Part shown: positions 26,285 through 34,577 of the stretch, one piece after another
Layout of the letters: each line of letters opens with the position of its first letter
How positions within the stretch are numbered: position 1 is the first letter of the stretch
Assembly: GCA_965238125.1 (NCBI GenBank)
Contig: OZ250179.1
Coordinates: 2,790,001-2,854,000 of the forward strand
From: UBA6623 sp965238125
GTDB taxonomy: Bacteria > Acidobacteriota > Terriglobia > Bryobacterales > UBA6623
Reading direction: 5' to 3'
Length of the DNA: 64,000 nucleotides
Program-made: the position numbers and the translations under genes
The notes under the pieces: model-generated
The model's input: only the letters and a program-made list of their open reading frames with translations
Database searches by the model: none
Told to the model about the DNA's origin: nothing

Positions 26285-27487
26285 ATGGAGACCAACCAAC
26301 AAGATCGGACCGTTAGGGCCGGCGAGACGCCGACCGAGCATGGACCGGACCCAGTGCCCGCGCGGTCGTTGGGTCCCGCGCCGCCCGGTGTGGAACTCGG
26401 TTCCCTGACGGTGGCTTCTCTCCACGAGCCGTGGTTTGTATCGCTCAAGAAGCAGATTGTCGAGCTGTTGACTAAACAACCGCCGTTGCCGAAGTATCGC
26501 GGCGCCCGCATCCGACGAGGCGACGAGGAAGCGCGGCTTGCGCTGTTGAATCTCCGGGCTCTCCACGAACCGTGGTTCGTCTCGCTGAAGCGGCAGTTTA
26601 AGGCTTTCCAGGCGGAGAAGAAACTGCCGCCGTTGAAGATCTCCTCGAAGCCGGTTCGCGTGAAGAGCATCTGGGGCGCCTACGATTACAAGCAGCAAGG
26701 AGTCGGCGCGTCAGCCGTGGTGCATGTCGCCGTCGTCGCACTCATATTCTTTACTTCCGCGGCCGTTCCGGTGATTCGACACCAGGGGAGTTCGATCGAC
26801 TTGGTGATGGATTTCGACATCTCCCCCTTCCTGGCGGATCTACTCAGGGCGCCGCCGGGTGGAAAGAGCGGAGGTGGAGGCGGAGGCGGGCAGAATACGC
26901 TGTTGCCGCCGAGCAAGGGTAAGCTGCCTCGGTTTTCGATGACGCAATTGGCGCCGCCCACTCCGGTGATCAAGAACCTCGACCCGAAACTTTCGGTTGA
27001 GCCGACCGTTATCGTTCAGGACTATGCCCAAGCGCCGAAGATCAATATAAAGATGTTCGGCGACCCCTTCGGGAAGGTCGGGCCGCCGTCGGCCGGGCCG
27101 GGTACGGGCGGTGGTATCGGCACGGGACGCGGCACGGGCGTCGGCTCGGGACGCGGCGCGGGTGTGGGACCGGGATCGGGCGGCGGCATCGGCGGCGGTG
27201 TGTTTCGAATCGGCGGTGGCGTCTCGGCCCCTCGTTTGACGTTCAAGGTTGAACCCGAATATTCCGAGCAAGCTCGCAAGGCTAAATACCAAGGAACCGT
27301 CGTGCTGGCGATCGAAGTGTGGCCCGACGGCACGGCGCACAATATTCGAGTGATCCGCAGCCTTGGGCTGGGCCTTGACGAAAAAGCCATCGGCGCTGTC
27401 CAGCAATGGCGGTTCGTCCCCGGCAAGAAGAACAAGCTGCCGGTGAAAGTCCGCGCCAACGTGGAAGTCAACTTCCGGCTTCTCTAG
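26285..27487 (+). CDS. TonB-like energy transducer, paralogue 2
   Basis: Also 400 residues and nearly colinear with paralogue 1: two LHEPWFVSLK(K/R)Q motifs, membrane helix VVHVAVVALIFFTSAAVPV, Gly-rich spacers and a TonB C-terminal domain almost identical over the last 120 residues. The N-terminal 45 residues and the segment around the helix differ most. I chose the ATG at 26285 (METNQQDR) because paralogue 1 starts METNRRHS in the same position; an earlier in-frame start at 26243 adds 14 residues. The pair is a recent tandem duplication with an R1 repeat between the copies. Different N-termini could select different partners. Confidence 0.85.
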   Translation: METNQQDRTVRAGETPTEHGPDPVPARSLGPAPPGVELGSLTVASLHEPWFVSLKKQIVELLTKQPPLPKYRGARIRRGDEEARLALLNLRALHEPWFVSLKRQFKAFQAEKKLPPLKISSKPVRVKSIWGAYDYKQQGVGASAVVHVAVVALIFFTSAAVPVIRHQGSSIDLVMDFDISPFLADLLRAPPGGKSGGGGGGGQNTLLPPSKGKLPRFSMTQLAPPTPVIKNLDPKLSVEPTVIVQDYAQAPKINIKMFGDPFGKVGPPSAGPGTGGGIGTGRGTGVGSGRGAGVGPGSGGGIGGGVFRIGGGVSAPRLTFKVEPEYSEQARKAKYQGTVVLAIEVWPDGTAHNIRVIRSLGLGLDEKAIGAVQQWRFVPGKKNKLPVKVRANVEVNFRLL

Positions 27488-27515
27488 CCTGAACTTCGCC
27501 TAGGGTGACCGAGGC

Positions 27516-27576
27516 GAGACAAGCTGAGAGCTTGTCTTGCCTGTCGTCTAGGACAAACACGAGTGTTTGTCACTAC
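27516..27576 (+). repeat. R1 repeat, copy 4
   Basis: GACAAGC-TGAGA-GCTTGTC, spacer with CTAG, GACAAACAC-GA-GTGTTTGTC, ending CACTAC. It follows the second TonB gene by 28 bases and could act as its terminator-like hairpin. Confidence 0.8.
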
Positions 27577-27649
27577 CGGAGAAGTCCCCAGGTTGCCACG
27601 GGCGCTTTCGTCGAGCTTACATCGGTCGGCGACGCGCTACGCTCAGGGT

Positions 27650-28051
27650 ATGCCGACGCGCGAGCAAGAGGATCTCTTCCGTCGGGGGATTGATCTGTTT
27701 AACCGCGAGGAATTCTTCGAGTGTCATGAAGTCCTCGAAGAACTCTGGACCCACACACGACAGCCGGAGCGTTGGTTTCTGCAAAGCTTGATCCACTTTG
27801 CCGTGGGCTTTTATCACCATCGGCGCGGCAACTCGATCGGAGCGGTTCGTCAGCTCAACAAAGGGATCAAGAAAATCCAAGGCTACTTGCCGGCGTGGGG
27901 CGGGCTCGAGACCGCCGCCATCGAGGCGGAAGCACGCCGATGCTTGGCGCTGGTTGAGGCCGGAAAACGGATCGAATCCTTTCCTAAGATTGAACCCTTT
28001 GGGCCTTACGTGCCGGGGCCGGAGCCGGCTGCCGCGTCGCGTCTTTCCTGA
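27650..28051 (+). CDS. DUF309 family protein
   Basis: A 133-residue helical protein with the DUF309 core LFNREEFFECHEVLEELW near residue 17 and the later QSLIHFAVGFYHHRRGN, where His and Glu residues could bind metal. The ATG at 27650 is chosen over a GTG at 27563 lying inside the R1 hairpin. Function of DUF309 is not established. The gene is flanked by an R1 repeat and by an R2 element that starts 15 bases after the stop. Confidence 0.85.
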   Translation: MPTREQEDLFRRGIDLFNREEFFECHEVLEELWTHTRQPERWFLQSLIHFAVGFYHHRRGNSIGAVRQLNKGIKKIQGYLPAWGGLETAAIEAEARRCLALVEAGKRIESFPKIEPFGPYVPGPEPAAASRLS

Positions 28052-28065
28052 CCTTCGCGAACTGG

Positions 28066-28346
28066 GTGCGCAACATAAATGTGGGAGAATCGGCTGCACG
28101 GGCGCGAGCGCTTCCCCGGCTGAAAGTTTTCTCTTGGTTCGGCCACGGCTAAAGCCTTAAGGGAGAAGGCCGCTGAAGCGGCCTTGCCTCCTAGGCGAAC
28201 CCGTCAAACCGGCCCTCCAAGGGCCGGCCTACTTGCAACCCAAGCCCGGTGAACCGACGGTGAACCGGGCTGAGCGTGGCCTTCCGACCACGCCTCTGTT
28301 TCTAATGCCGGCATTGCGAGAGGTACGTCCCACATTTATATTGCAC
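28066..28346. repeat. R2 element, copy D, complete
   Basis: Left end GTGCGCAACATAAATGTGGG, right end CCCACATTTATATTGCAC, inverted to each other. Inside are small hairpins: GGCCGCTGAAGCGGCC, GGCCCTCCAAGGGCC and GCCCGGTGAACCG. I see no coding region and no clear target duplication. Total 281 bases. Confidence 0.7.
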
Positions 28347-28510
28347 TCCTTTCCGAAGTCTCGTGGGCCACTCGGCGTGCGCGACTCGGCTACGATGTTC
28401 TTTTGAGTCTGCGTCGGGTTGGACGCCGGTGACGGTATTTCGCCGGGCGTTCGCCGCGAAGGACTCGCCGCCGCCGTAACCCGCTCCTTGCCCGGAGCGA
28501 ATAGATCGGT

Positions 28511-29167
28511 GTGACGGCGGAATCCCTCGCACTCCCGACGCCCTATTGGGTCGCGGTGAAAGTCAATACAACGGCGCAGCCTGATCGGGAAAGCGCGAAG
28601 GCGGCTGACTCCGCCCAAGAGGCGGAGGAGCTTAAGCAATTGATGCTGGGCTACCAGAACGCGGACCGCGAGGCGGCCGCCGAACTGGTCGGGCGTCTTT
28701 CTCCGAAGCTGGGTCGGTTTCTTGCCGGTCCGGTCTATACACGGTCGTTCGCCGACGACATGCTGCAAGAGTGCTGGTTGCGAATTCACCGGTCGCGAGC
28801 CGCCTACCGGCCGGGAACGCCGGTCTTGCCCTGGGTGTACGCGATCGCGCGCCATACGCGGATCGATTCTTATCGACGCCGCCGCAAGATCGACATGAGA
28901 GAGACGGCGCTCGAACAGATCAGCGACACCGACGGACGAGCGTCGACGCTGGCGAAGACGCCCGATCTCGACCTTTGGAAGTTCGTCGAGCGTCTGCCGG
29001 GCGGGCAGCGGGAGGTCATTCTCATGCTGAAGGTCTCGGGAATGACGCTCGAAGAAACGGCCCGGGCAACCGGGTCCACGGTCGGCGCCGTTAAGCAAAA
29101 GGCGCATCGAGCGTATGTGAAATTGAGGGAGATGATGGAGAGCCAGTCGAGGGAACGAGTGGGATGA
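28511..29167 (+). CDS. ECF-type RNA polymerase sigma factor
   Basis: A 218-residue sigma-70 family protein. Region 2 is visible from about residue 55 (DREAAAELV, SFADDMLQECWLRIHRSRAAY, VLPWVYAIARHTRIDSYRRR) and region 4 from about 155 (LPGGQREVILMLKVSGMTLEETARATGST with the helix-turn-helix, then VKQKAHRAYVKLRE). The 50-residue N-terminal extension is variable, and the GTG start at 28511 is uncertain. The stop overlaps the ATG of the next gene, an NrsF-like anti-sigma factor, which is the usual arrangement. It would direct RNA polymerase to a stress regulon and be held inactive at the membrane. Confidence 0.9.
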   Translation: MTAESLALPTPYWVAVKVNTTAQPDRESAKAADSAQEAEELKQLMLGYQNADREAAAELVGRLSPKLGRFLAGPVYTRSFADDMLQECWLRIHRSRAAYRPGTPVLPWVYAIARHTRIDSYRRRRKIDMRETALEQISDTDGRASTLAKTPDLDLWKFVERLPGGQREVILMLKVSGMTLEETARATGSTVGAVKQKAHRAYVKLREMMESQSRERVG

Positions 29168-29964
29168 CGTGTAGTGAAGTCGGGACGGAACTCACCCAGG
29201 CGGCGCGGAAAACGCGGTCGGACCTTTCGGCCGAAGTGTTTCGCCACCTCGAGGGCTGCGGGCATTGCCGCAATTTGTGGGAGTTCCTGGTCGGTTCACT
29301 CGAATCCGACCCGGTGGGCGAAGAACAACGCGTGGAAATCACGCGATCGATCACGGAATCTCTCGAACCGGTTACTCGCTTGCCCGGTTCCAGGCTGCTC
29401 ACGCTGGGATTCTTGCTGATCTTTGGTTTGCTGTCGGCGGGGTTTGTCGGCTTGTCGGGGATCCGAGGGACGAGCGCGATGGGTTGGGTGCAGTTCGCGG
29501 GCGTGTTGGGAATTGTCGGGGCAGCGGCGTTCTTGTTGGCGCTGACCTTGAGCCGCGAAATGGTGCCGGGCGAGAAGCGGCTGTTGACGCCGGCGCGGTT
29601 GTTTCTGGTTTCGTTGGTTCCTTTGTTTTTGGCGGTGTTTTTGCTGTTCCCGTGGGAATCCGGGAACGATCCGGCCCCCCAGAGTTGGCATTGTTTTCGA
29701 GCGGGTTGCATGTTTTCCTTGCCGGCCGCCGGGCTGGTCGTGCTGGTGTTGCGGCGGGGGGCGGTTCTGTCGCTCGGCATCGTGGGCGCGGGCGCGGGAT
29801 TGCTGGCAGGCTTGGTGGGAGTGGTTGTTCTGCACTTTGGGTGTGGTATTCCGAACGCGCCTCACATTGCGTTGGCGCACCTGGGCGTGCCGCTGATTGG
29901 GGCGGTGGTTGGCGGGCTGATGGGTCGGGGGTTGCGACTTGTTCGGCCATGGCATGGGAGCTGA
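29164..29964 (+). CDS. NrsF/DUF1109-like membrane anti-sigma factor
   Basis: A 266-residue protein. The N-terminus has a short cysteine motif FRHLEGCGHCRNLWEF near residue 30, then six predicted membrane helices from about residue 78 (LGFLLIFGLLSAGFVGL, WVQFAGVLGIVGAAAFLLAL, LFLVSLVPLFLAVFLLF and later ones). This layout fits DUF1109/NrsF proteins that bind and inhibit the sigma factor encoded just upstream. It overlaps that gene by 4 bases, so the two are translated together. The zinc-type HxxxCxxC in the cytoplasmic part is reminiscent of ZAS anti-sigma domains. Confidence 0.8.
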   Translation: MTCSEVGTELTQAARKTRSDLSAEVFRHLEGCGHCRNLWEFLVGSLESDPVGEEQRVEITRSITESLEPVTRLPGSRLLTLGFLLIFGLLSAGFVGLSGIRGTSAMGWVQFAGVLGIVGAAAFLLALTLSREMVPGEKRLLTPARLFLVSLVPLFLAVFLLFPWESGNDPAPQSWHCFRAGCMFSLPAAGLVVLVLRRGAVLSLGIVGAGAGLLAGLVGVVVLHFGCGIPNAPHIALAHLGVPLIGAVVGGLMGRGLRLVRPWHGS

Positions 29965-30105
29965 CGGCTTTCCTTCGGAAATCCTTCTCCGGGCGGTTCC
30001 TCGCCCCTTCAAACTTTACGGGACTAACTCGGTCGATAGCACTTGTTCGACTTGAAAAGGTCCTATTTTCTCCTCGACTTTTCTCGACCTTCTTACTTTT
30101 CGCTA

Positions 30106-30133
30106 TTGACATAAATCGAACTTCGAGGATAAT
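30106..30133 (+). promoter_or_regulatory. Sigma-70-type promoter for the CHAT operon
   Basis: TTGACA at 30106-30111 and GATAAT at 30128-30133, spaced by 16 bases, in an A+T-rich stretch 66 bases before the ATG of the CHAT protein. This is the strongest consensus promoter I noticed in the window. No operator is obvious. Confidence 0.6.
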
Positions 30134-30199
30134 TAGGCTGGGCGGGCGAGCCGGTCGCTAAACCTGCCCAGTGTAATTGCCCGCGAGTTTAGAAGGTCG

Positions 30200-33100
30200 A
30201 TGGCGGAAACAATCACGATCACCCCGGAACTGGAGCCGCGGCGAGCGGCTTTGCTGGATAAGTGGGTGGAGCAGCTTGACGGCCACTTGGACAGCCGGAG
30301 CGGAGCCCGCCCCATCGCCCAGACCGACGTTCTGCAACAAATCGGCAGCCTCTTGTGGGAGGCCTCGGGACTGGATGAGGAGCGGTTGCGGACGGCGATC
30401 GACAATGCTCGCGACGAAGACGGCGCGGCGGTGCGGTTGATTGTTACCGGGCAGGAAAAGCAGCACTGGCCGTGGGAGTTGCTCTACCATGGCGCGGACG
30501 ATCTGGGCTTTGTGGGGCGGCGTGCTTGGTGTGTGGTTGCGCGGCGCACGAGTGGGAGCGGGCGGAAGAAAGCTCGGGCAACCGCTCGACCGTTTCGGAT
30601 GTTGCTGTTCATCTCCTCGCCAGTGGATCTTGATGCAGAACGCAATCGCTTGGATTTTGAGCGTGAGGAGGAACTGCTCTTCACAGCGGTTGATGAACCC
30701 TGGAGCAAAGGCGAACTCGACATCGACGTTGCCGAAGACGGCGTGCTCGACACTCTGCTCGACCGCTTGGACAAGAATCAATATCATGCCGTGATTCTGA
30801 GCATGCACGGTGCGGCGGCGCGGAACGGCAAGGGTGAGGAAGAGTGGGGGTTGCTGTTTGAGGACAAGGACACGGGCCAAGGCGCCGCTGTAGCAGGCAG
30901 TGTGCTGGCGGCGCACTTCGACAAGTTACCGGCGGGGCGCCGCCCGGGATTGGTGGTGCTGTCGGCGTGTCGAAGCGCGCGGGCGGAGGAGAGCGCCGAG
31001 TCGATCACGGACGTCGCACGGCGGCTTCACGAGGTCGGCGTGGAGCGGGTGCTTGGGATGCGTCTCTCCGTCATGGACGGCGCGGCGACGGCCTTCAGTA
31101 CCGAGCTGTTTCGGCTGCTGGCCAAGGGCGAGGTGTTAGGTCGAGCCGTAACGCTGGCGCGTGACAAAGTGGCACAAGGGGCGTGGCTGCACCAGAGCCA
31201 GAATGGCGGGAAGGGGTCGGCGGACGGCGATCCCTTTGGGCAATGGTCTCTGCCGGTGCTGCTGGATCGCACGACCGACGGACCGGTGTTGGATCCGGAG
31301 GCGGCAGGTGAGGTGATCCAACGGGGGCCGTCCTCGTCGGTCTTGATCGGGGACGGCACAATCGAGGTTCCGCCGCGCTCGTCTTTCATCGGCCGCCGCA
31401 CATTCATTCGGACGTACCTGCGCAAGTTTCTCGAAGGGGAGACCCCGAAGCTCTTGCTGACGGGCCCCGGCGGGGTGGGGAAGACGACCTTGGCGGGGTT
31501 GTTTGCGCGCTCGCTGCGGGAGCGGCAACCGCGGACAAGGCTGCTGGGTTTTCAGGCGCCGTTTGATTTGGGCCTGGTGTCGGAGGCGCTGAGGCAGGAG
31601 GCCTTCGACGGCAGCGAAGAGCCGACACTGTTGGCGGAGACTCAGGCCGAACCGGATATGCGGAAGCGGGTCGAGCGATTAGCCGTCTCGCTGGCAAGTC
31701 GCGAGCGTCCCTGCGCTTTCGTGCTGGACAATCTGGAGAGCCTGCAGGATATGGGCACACTGACCGTCCCGGCCGAGCACGAGGAGAGCCGCTGGTTTGT
31801 GGAGACGGTAGGGAGGTTGCCCGAGCCGACACGCGTACTTTTGACGGGACGTTACGCTTTGCCGGGCGTAGTGGAAGGGGGGACGCTGCGCTGTCCGGTG
31901 CCGGACGCCCCCTACGGGGATGTATTGCGGCGGATGAACCGGTTGCGGTGGCCTGAGAAGTTTGACGCCAAACAGAAACGATGGATCCACCGGAAGCTGG
32001 GAGGGAACCACCGGGCGATCGAGTGGATGGCGCAATTGCTGACCGGGGGAGCGAAGGCCGAGGAGTTGGTCGAAGCACTGGAAAATGTCGAAACACCGCC
32101 CGGGACCCCGGAAGAAGCGGTGGCGGTGGTGCTGGAGGCGCTGCGCCAGAACCTGCTTTTCAGCCAGCTCCGATCACAGCTTGCGGCGGGGCAAGACCGC
32201 TTGCTGCGGGCGGCGACGCTCTATCGGGTTCCAGTCAGCGCGGACGGATTATTGGCGCTTGAGGAGGAACAGGAGCAGCACGAAGCGAACCGGGCACGCT
32301 TGGTGGACTATGGGCTGTTGGAGACGGGCCGGGATCGAACGGTAGATGTGGACTTCTTTCTGGTGCCGCCGGTGGTGGGGGAGCTTCTAGGGGAGACCGC
32401 TTTCGGTCAAGAGGAGCTGCGGGGACTGCACGGAACGGCAGGAAAGTATCACCGCTTTCAGGGTCGGTATCTGTCGCGTCGGTGGGTGGATGATCTGGAG
32501 GCGATCTATCACTTTCGTCGGGCCGAGGAGCATAAAGAGGCGGACGAATTGGCTGAGGGCGTTTGCGGCTTTTACCACAGTGTGAGCAGCTTCGCGGAGG
32601 CGAAGCGGTTGACGCAAGAGATCGTAGAGCGGGATGCCCCGCCGGCGCCCTGGTGGGCCTGGAATCGGTATGGGATGTGTCAGCAGACTCTAGGGGATCT
32701 CGGGGATGCGCTGAAGGCTCACGAGCGGGCTTTACTCCTAGCCCCGACCGCCAAGGAAAAAGGCGCCACCCTCAACAACCTCAGCCAGATCTACGATGCC
32801 CGGGGGGACTACGACAGCGCCCTGCGGTACCTGGAGGAGAGCCTCGCCATCCGCCGCGAGATCGGCGATAAGGCGGGCGAAGGCGCCACCCTCAACAACC
32901 TCAGCCAGATCTACAAAGCCCGGGCGGACTACGACAGCGCCCTCGGTTACCTCGAGCAGAGCCTCGCCATCTGCCGCGAGATCGGCGATAGGAAGGGCGA
33001 AGGCGTCACCCTCAACAACCTCAGCCAGATCTACAAAGCCCGGGCGGACTACGACAGCGCCCTCGGGTACCTCGAGCAGAGCCTCGCCATCCGCCGCGAG

Positions 33101-33352
33101 ATCGGCGATAAGGTGGGCGAAGCCGCCACCCTCAACAACCTGGCGACCACAGCTCATGCCCGGGGGGACGACGACCGCGCCCTCAGGTACCTCGAGGAGA
33201 GCCTCGCCATCTGCCGCGAGATCGGCGATAGGGAAGGGCGAAGGCGCCGCCCTCAACAACCTCAGCCAGATCTACAAAGCCCGGGGGGACTACGACAGCG
33301 CCCTGCGGTACCTCGAGGAGAGCCTTGCCATCCTCCGGGAGATCGGCGATAA
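30200..33352 (+). CDS. CHAT protease-NTPase-TPR protein, frame broken in the TPR array
   Basis: Residues about 75-380 form a CHAT (caspase-like) domain: WPWELLYHG, catalytic His203 in ILSMHGAAA and Cys257 in VVLSACRSAR. A STAND/NB-ARC-like NTPase follows with Walker A LLTGPGGVGKTTLAG (about 420-430), Walker B CAFVLDNLES and an arginine-containing LLTGRYALPG. A helical region leads to tetratricopeptide repeats from about residue 854, in exact 40-residue units (LNNLSQIY, ALRYLEESLAI). In the fourth unit an extra G near 33232 shifts the frame, giving a 1,050-residue product with an aberrant tail; the rest continues in another frame to 33758. CHAT proteases of this type act in bacterial conflict or cell-death systems; the TPRs likely sense a trigger. 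First gene of a three-gene cassette. Confidence 0.85.
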   Translation: MAETITITPELEPRRAALLDKWVEQLDGHLDSRSGARPIAQTDVLQQIGSLLWEASGLDEERLRTAIDNARDEDGAAVRLIVTGQEKQHWPWELLYHGADDLGFVGRRAWCVVARRTSGSGRKKARATARPFRMLLFISSPVDLDAERNRLDFEREEELLFTAVDEPWSKGELDIDVAEDGVLDTLLDRLDKNQYHAVILSMHGAAARNGKGEEEWGLLFEDKDTGQGAAVAGSVLAAHFDKLPAGRRPGLVVLSACRSARAEESAESITDVARRLHEVGVERVLGMRLSVMDGAATAFSTELFRLLAKGEVLGRAVTLARDKVAQGAWLHQSQNGGKGSADGDPFGQWSLPVLLDRTTDGPVLDPEAAGEVIQRGPSSSVLIGDGTIEVPPRSSFIGRRTFIRTYLRKFLEGETPKLLLTGPGGVGKTTLAGLFARSLRERQPRTRLLGFQAPFDLGLVSEALRQEAFDGSEEPTLLAETQAEPDMRKRVERLAVSLASRERPCAFVLDNLESLQDMGTLTVPAEHEESRWFVETVGRLPEPTRVLLTGRYALPGVVEGGTLRCPVPDAPYGDVLRRMNRLRWPEKFDAKQKRWIHRKLGGNHRAIEWMAQLLTGGAKAEELVEALENVETPPGTPEEAVAVVLEALRQNLLFSQLRSQLAAGQDRLLRAATLYRVPVSADGLLALEEEQEQHEANRARLVDYGLLETGRDRTVDVDFFLVPPVVGELLGETAFGQEELRGLHGTAGKYHRFQGRYLSRRWVDDLEAIYHFRRAEEHKEADELAEGVCGFYHSVSSFAEAKRLTQEIVERDAPPAPWWAWNRYGMCQQTLGDLGDALKAHERALLLAPTAKEKGATLNNLSQIYDARGDYDSALRYLEESLAIRREIGDKAGEGATLNNLSQIYKARADYDSALGYLEQSLAICREIGDRKGEGVTLNNLSQIYKARADYDSALGYLEQSLAIRREIGDKVGEAATLNNLATTAHARGDDDRALRYLEESLAICREIGDREGRRRRPQQPQPDLQSPGGLRQRPAVPRGEPCHPPGDRR

Positions 33353-33481
33353 GGCGGGCGAAGGCACCACCCTCAACAACCTCAGCCAGATCTACGATGC
33401 CCGGGGGGACGACGACCGCGCCCAGCAGTACCTCGAGGAGAGCCTTGCCATCCGCCGCGAGATCGGGGATAAGGCAGGGAT
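32761..33481 (+). repeat. Six tandem 120-bp TPR-coding units
   Basis: Units start at 32761, 32881, 33001, 33121, 33242 and 33362, each 120 bases except the fourth, which has 121. Most positions are identical between units, for example CACCCTCAACAACCTCAGCC and GAGATCGGCGATA. The near-identity at DNA level points to recent expansion or ongoing homogenisation. Confidence 0.92.
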
Positions 33482-33758
33482 GATTCCGACGCTGCATAAC
33501 CTGGCCCACATCGCGCTCCAGGCAAAGAACCGGGAGAAGGCGCTATCCTGCTGGTCCGAGGCCCTTTCGCTGGCGATGGAGACGGGAAACGCCGAAGGGA
33601 TCTTTGAAGTATCGAGGGCGTTGGGCCACCTGTCCGCACAGGTTGGGAACAAGGATCAGGCGCGCGAACTATTGAATCTCGCCGTCGACACGGGAAACAA
33701 AGCCGGGTTCCCGGGCGTGGGTGAAATCGAAGAGAACCTTCGGGCTCTAGAAGGATAG
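33235..33758 (+). pseudogene. Displaced C-terminus of the CHAT-TPR protein
   Basis: In the frame one base away from the main CHAT gene, GAALNNLSQIYKARGDYDSA resumes the TPR series for two more canonical units, then a degenerate unit (NLAHIALQAKNREKALSCW), a unit with EVSRALGHLSAQVGNKDQA, and a final GEIEENLRALEG before the stop. With one G removed near 33232 the full protein would be about 1,185 residues. Confidence 0.85.
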
Positions 33759-33820
33759 AGGGTAGGAGGGCGAGCCAGACCTTGTCAAGAGCCGCGACGT
33801 GGCTTGCCGGAAGCTGAGAC

Positions 33821-34276
33821 ATGACCAACGAATCATCCCAGGGCGGTTCGGCTGACGATCAAAACAATGTCGAGGAATTGAGGTCTCGCCCGCTGAGCGA
33901 TGAAGACGAGTTCTATTACGAGCGGTCCTACAAGGAACCGGTTGAGAGCACGGAGAGAATCGAAGAGACCGCGAAGTTTCTGATCGGGGCGACCGCCACG
34001 GCATCGGGAATCTTTCTTGCGGCGTTCAAGTTGTCCCTGGGGAATCAGACGGTTGCCGACGCTGCCTACTACGCTCCATTCATTTGTTGGTCGTTGAGCC
34101 TGGTGGCCTTGGTGTTGGTGCTGTTTCCCGTGGAGTATACGGTAGGCAAGAGCGAGCCCGCTTCGTGGAAAGTTGCGTTCCGAAAAGCCAGGCAATGGAA
34201 ATACGGATTGCTGTTCGTTGGTGCGATGCTTTTCGTGGCGGGTATTGTCGGCGGTATGTTCTCCATTGCCGGTTGA
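33821..34276 (+). CDS. Three-helix membrane protein of the CHAT cassette
   Basis: A 151-residue protein of unknown family. The first 50 residues are polar and acidic. Three membrane helices follow: about 53-73 (FLIGATATASGIFLAAFKL), 86-107 (FICWSLSLVALVLVLFPV) and 127-149 (LLFVGAMLFVAGIVGGMFSI), separated by a basic, amphipathic loop (WKVAFRKARQWKYG). It starts 62 bases after the CHAT protein on the same strand. In known conflict systems a small helical membrane protein can serve as the pore-forming or membrane-damaging effector released by a protease; that role here is inference from gene order only. Confidence 0.7.
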   Translation: MTNESSQGGSADDQNNVEELRSRPLSDEDEFYYERSYKEPVESTERIEETAKFLIGATATASGIFLAAFKLSLGNQTVADAAYYAPFICWSLSLVALVLVLFPVEYTVGKSEPASWKVAFRKARQWKYGLLFVGAMLFVAGIVGGMFSIAG

Positions 34277-34336
34277 GGGGTTCAATTCAGCCGGCTTTGT
34301 GCGGGCGATAGGCTACCGAGCCCAGAAGGAGCGGAG

Positions 34337-34546
34337 ATGCCGGAGCAAGCGAAGACATTCAAGGTGATTTGTGCGCATTGCGACAAGCCCTTTCACGTGC
34401 GATTCCCTTTGACCAAACCGGACGCCGAGGGTACGGGCGAGGTAGTCGTGGAGTGTCTGTATTGCAGCAAGAAGGTGAAGGTCGACGTTCCGAGAGTGTA
34501 CATCCCGGATGACCATTTGTTACGCGGCCTGGCGAGCGCTAGGTGA
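34337..34546 (+). CDS. Small zinc-ribbon-like protein of the CHAT cassette
   Basis: A 69-residue protein. Two CxxC knuckles, CAHCDKPF at about residue 12 and CLYCSKKV at about 40, are spaced as in a zinc ribbon, with beta-rich sequence between them. An excellent ribosome site (AGGAGCGGAG) precedes the ATG. It lies 60 bases after the three-helix protein on the same strand. No name or function is known to me; a small adaptor or regulator of the cassette is possible. Confidence 0.7.
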   Translation: MPEQAKTFKVICAHCDKPFHVRFPLTKPDAEGTGEVVVECLYCSKKVKVDVPRVYIPDDHLLRGLASAR

Positions 34547-34577
34547 AGGCCTCTTCAGGGGTACCCGAGCGAGGTGG

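Noticed and set aside
32761..33481. Regular direct repeats that could suggest a CRISPR array
   Set aside because: The period is 120 bases with no unique spacers, and the units encode tetratricopeptide repeats.
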